Origin: Firmicutes bacterium ZCTH02-B6
GTDB lineage: Bacteria > Bacillota > Limnochordia > Limnochordales > ZCTH02-B6
NCBI GenBank assembly: GCA_002159155.1
Contig: LZRQ01000061.1
Location: 1-16,856 of the forward strand
DNA: 16,856 nt
Direction: 5' to 3'
In this document: positions 15,908 through 16,856 of the stretch, piece after piece
Layout of the letters: the number at the start of each line of letters is the position of its first letter
Position numbering within the stretch: position 1 is the first letter of the stretch
Position numbers and translations under genes: made by a program
Notes under the pieces: generated by a model
The model's input: the letters and a program-made list of their open reading frames with translations, nothing else
Told to the model about the DNA's origin: nothing
Database searches by the model: none

Positions 15908-16852
15908 GTGGCCACCCGGGAGGCTAGCGGCATGGCGCTGCAGATCGCAGCCCGGCACGTGCCCGGGCTCACCGGCGGCTCCGCGGACTTGACGCCGTCC
16001 AACAATTCGGACATCAAGGGATCCCCGGCGCTCGGCCCCGGTGACTTCGCCGGCCGCAACATCCACTTTGGTGTCCGGGAGCACGCCATGGGCGCCATCT
16101 GCAACGGCATGGCGCTGCATGGCGGTGTTCGCCCGTACTGCGCCACGTTTCTGGTCTTCTCCGACTACATGCGGCCCTCGGTTCGTATGGCGGCGCTTAT
16201 GGGCCAGCCGGTCATCTACTTATTTACTCACGACTCCATTTACGTGGGTGAGGACGGCCCGACCCACCAGCCCATCGAGCAACTGGAAGCCCTGCGCCTT
16301 ATCCCCAACCTGCGGGTGTTCCGCCCGGCAACGCCACAGGAAGTGGGGCTGGCGTGGTGGCACGCGTTGGCCCGGACCGACGGGCCGACGGCCCTGGCCC
16401 TGACCCGTCAGAAACTGCCCGTCATGGAGGCGCCCACGACGCCGGAAGCGTTCGCCCGGGGCGGGTACGTCTTCCGGCCCGAGGGAGCCGGACTGCCATT
16501 GCGCCTCGTGATCATCGCCACTGGCAGTGAGGTCGCCCTCGCCTGCCGCGTCGCCGAGCGGCTCGAAGGCGAAGGGATTGGTGTGCGGGTCGTGTCGGTA
16601 CCGTGCCGGGAGCTATTCCTGGAGCAGCCAGCCGACTACCGCGAGGACGTGCTTGGGGGGGCCGAGGCGCGGCGACTCACGTTGGAGGCCGGCGCCGGTG
16701 CCGGCTGGTACCGGCTTGTCCGCCCGGGCGACCGCGTATATTCTCTGGAGCGGTTTGGCGAGAGCGGTCCCGGGGACGTCGTTGCCGAGCACCTGGGCTT
16801 TGGCATCGAGCAAGTCGTGGCGGTTGCGCGGTCTCTCGTGGAGACCCGCTGA
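15908..16852 (+). CDS. tkt: transketolase, C-terminal pyrimidine-binding part (314 aa if started at GTG)
   Basis: Contains the pyrimidine-binding domain and the C-terminal domain. In full-length numbering: R353 in ATREAS, the GGSADLTPSN block, catalytic E406 in REHAM, H456 in FTHDS, D464 and H468 in GEDGPTHQP. These match E. coli R358, E411, H461, D469 and H473 with a constant offset of five. The end is intact (SLERFGESGPGDV, then a TGA at 16850). If this is an independent polypeptide, the first usable in-frame start after the TAG is GTG 15908. It has no Shine-Dalgarno sequence in front of it, and starting there drops the whole 61-codon linker. The next in-frame ATG, at 15932, lies inside the conserved domain. 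Independent translation is therefore poorly supported, and continuous reading from the first half fits better. Confidence 0.75.
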   Translation: MATREASGMALQIAARHVPGLTGGSADLTPSNNSDIKGSPALGPGDFAGRNIHFGVREHAMGAICNGMALHGGVRPYCATFLVFSDYMRPSVRMAALMGQPVIYLFTHDSIYVGEDGPTHQPIEQLEALRLIPNLRVFRPATPQEVGLAWWHALARTDGPTALALTRQKLPVMEAPTTPEAFARGGYVFRPEGAGLPLRLVIIATGSEVALACRVAERLEGEGIGVRVVSVPCRELFLEQPADYREDVLGGAEARRLTLEAGAGAGWYRLVRPGDRVYSLERFGESGPGDVVAEHLGFGIEQVVAVARSLVETR

Positions 16853-16856
16853 TTCG

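Larger units (their letters stand above)
14864..16852 (+). pseudogene. tkt: transketolase gene interrupted by one in-frame TAG
   Basis: Reading through the TAG at 15722-15724 gives a 662-codon frame, the normal length for transketolase, which moves two-carbon ketol units in the non-oxidative pentose phosphate pathway. Nothing else is wrong: no frameshift, and every expected active-site residue is present on both sides. The 61 codons between the TAG and GTG 15908 (VYAFFAERRKAW onward) still code for the family's normal interdomain linker, so decay has not begun. Family proteins usually have a Glu at this site (as in VPEEVY), one base from TAG. The ATG at 14864 has AGGAGA 8 nt upstream. The possibilities are sequencing error, recent nonsense mutation, readthrough, or two separate polypeptides. 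Called broken provisionally; the two parts are described separately. Confidence 0.6.

Noticed and set aside
14864..16852. Genome-wide recoding of TAG as an amino acid
   Set aside because: TAG serves as the normal terminator of the ATPase gene (4803-4805) and the HNH gene (13835-13837), so wholesale reassignment is unlikely; context-specific readthrough is not excluded.

Overview
The window is GC-rich (roughly 60-65% by eye) and densely coding. It looks like a chromosomal piece of a GC-rich Bacillota (Firmicutes)-type bacterium. The grounds are an AddAB helicase-nuclease (rather than RecBCD or AdnAB), a YhaN-type membrane-anchored relative of SbcC, strong AAGGAGG-like ribosome binding sites and frequent GTG/TTG starts. 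Heme O synthase implies a haem-copper terminal oxidase, so an aerobic or microaerobic lifestyle. Genus cannot be assigned from the sequence alone. No rRNA, tRNA, CRISPR array, insertion sequence, integrase or phage gene was seen.

Left arm (1-11202, all on the minus strand, reading right to left): fumC, an unknown 114-aa gene, an unknown ~83-aa gene, an SbcD/Mre11-type nuclease, a YhaN/SbcC-like ATPase with a transmembrane hairpin, addB and addA (cut by the window edge). Gaps are 6, 24, about 72, 28 and 16 nt, and addB/addA overlap by ATGA, so this looks like one operon. It joins two DNA-end-processing machines: the SbcD-like/YhaN-like pair and the AddAB resection enzyme. Fumarase and two unknown small proteins sit at its head. 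Upstream of fumC lie three copies of a 14-bp palindrome (TGGTTGnnCAACCA).

Middle (11387-13837): an unknown acidic 178-aa gene on the minus strand diverges from a plus-strand gene for an unusual 542-aa HNH-endonuclease protein. In that protein a long Pro/Gly/Ala/Ser-rich linker joins the HNH part to an unrecognised C-terminal domain. The shared 285-bp spacer holds a good minus-strand promoter candidate and a perfect plus-strand TATAAT.

Right arm (13924-16852, plus strand): ctaB (heme O synthase), then after 43 nt a transketolase gene. The transketolase reading frame has full family length and all expected catalytic residues, but a single in-frame TAG at 15722-15724 interrupts it exactly between the TPP-binding half and the pyrimidine-binding half. 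TAG is the normal stop of two other genes in the window, so wholesale recoding is unlikely. A sequencing or assembly error, a fresh nonsense mutation, readthrough, or an emerging split enzyme remain open. This is the most notable single observation here.
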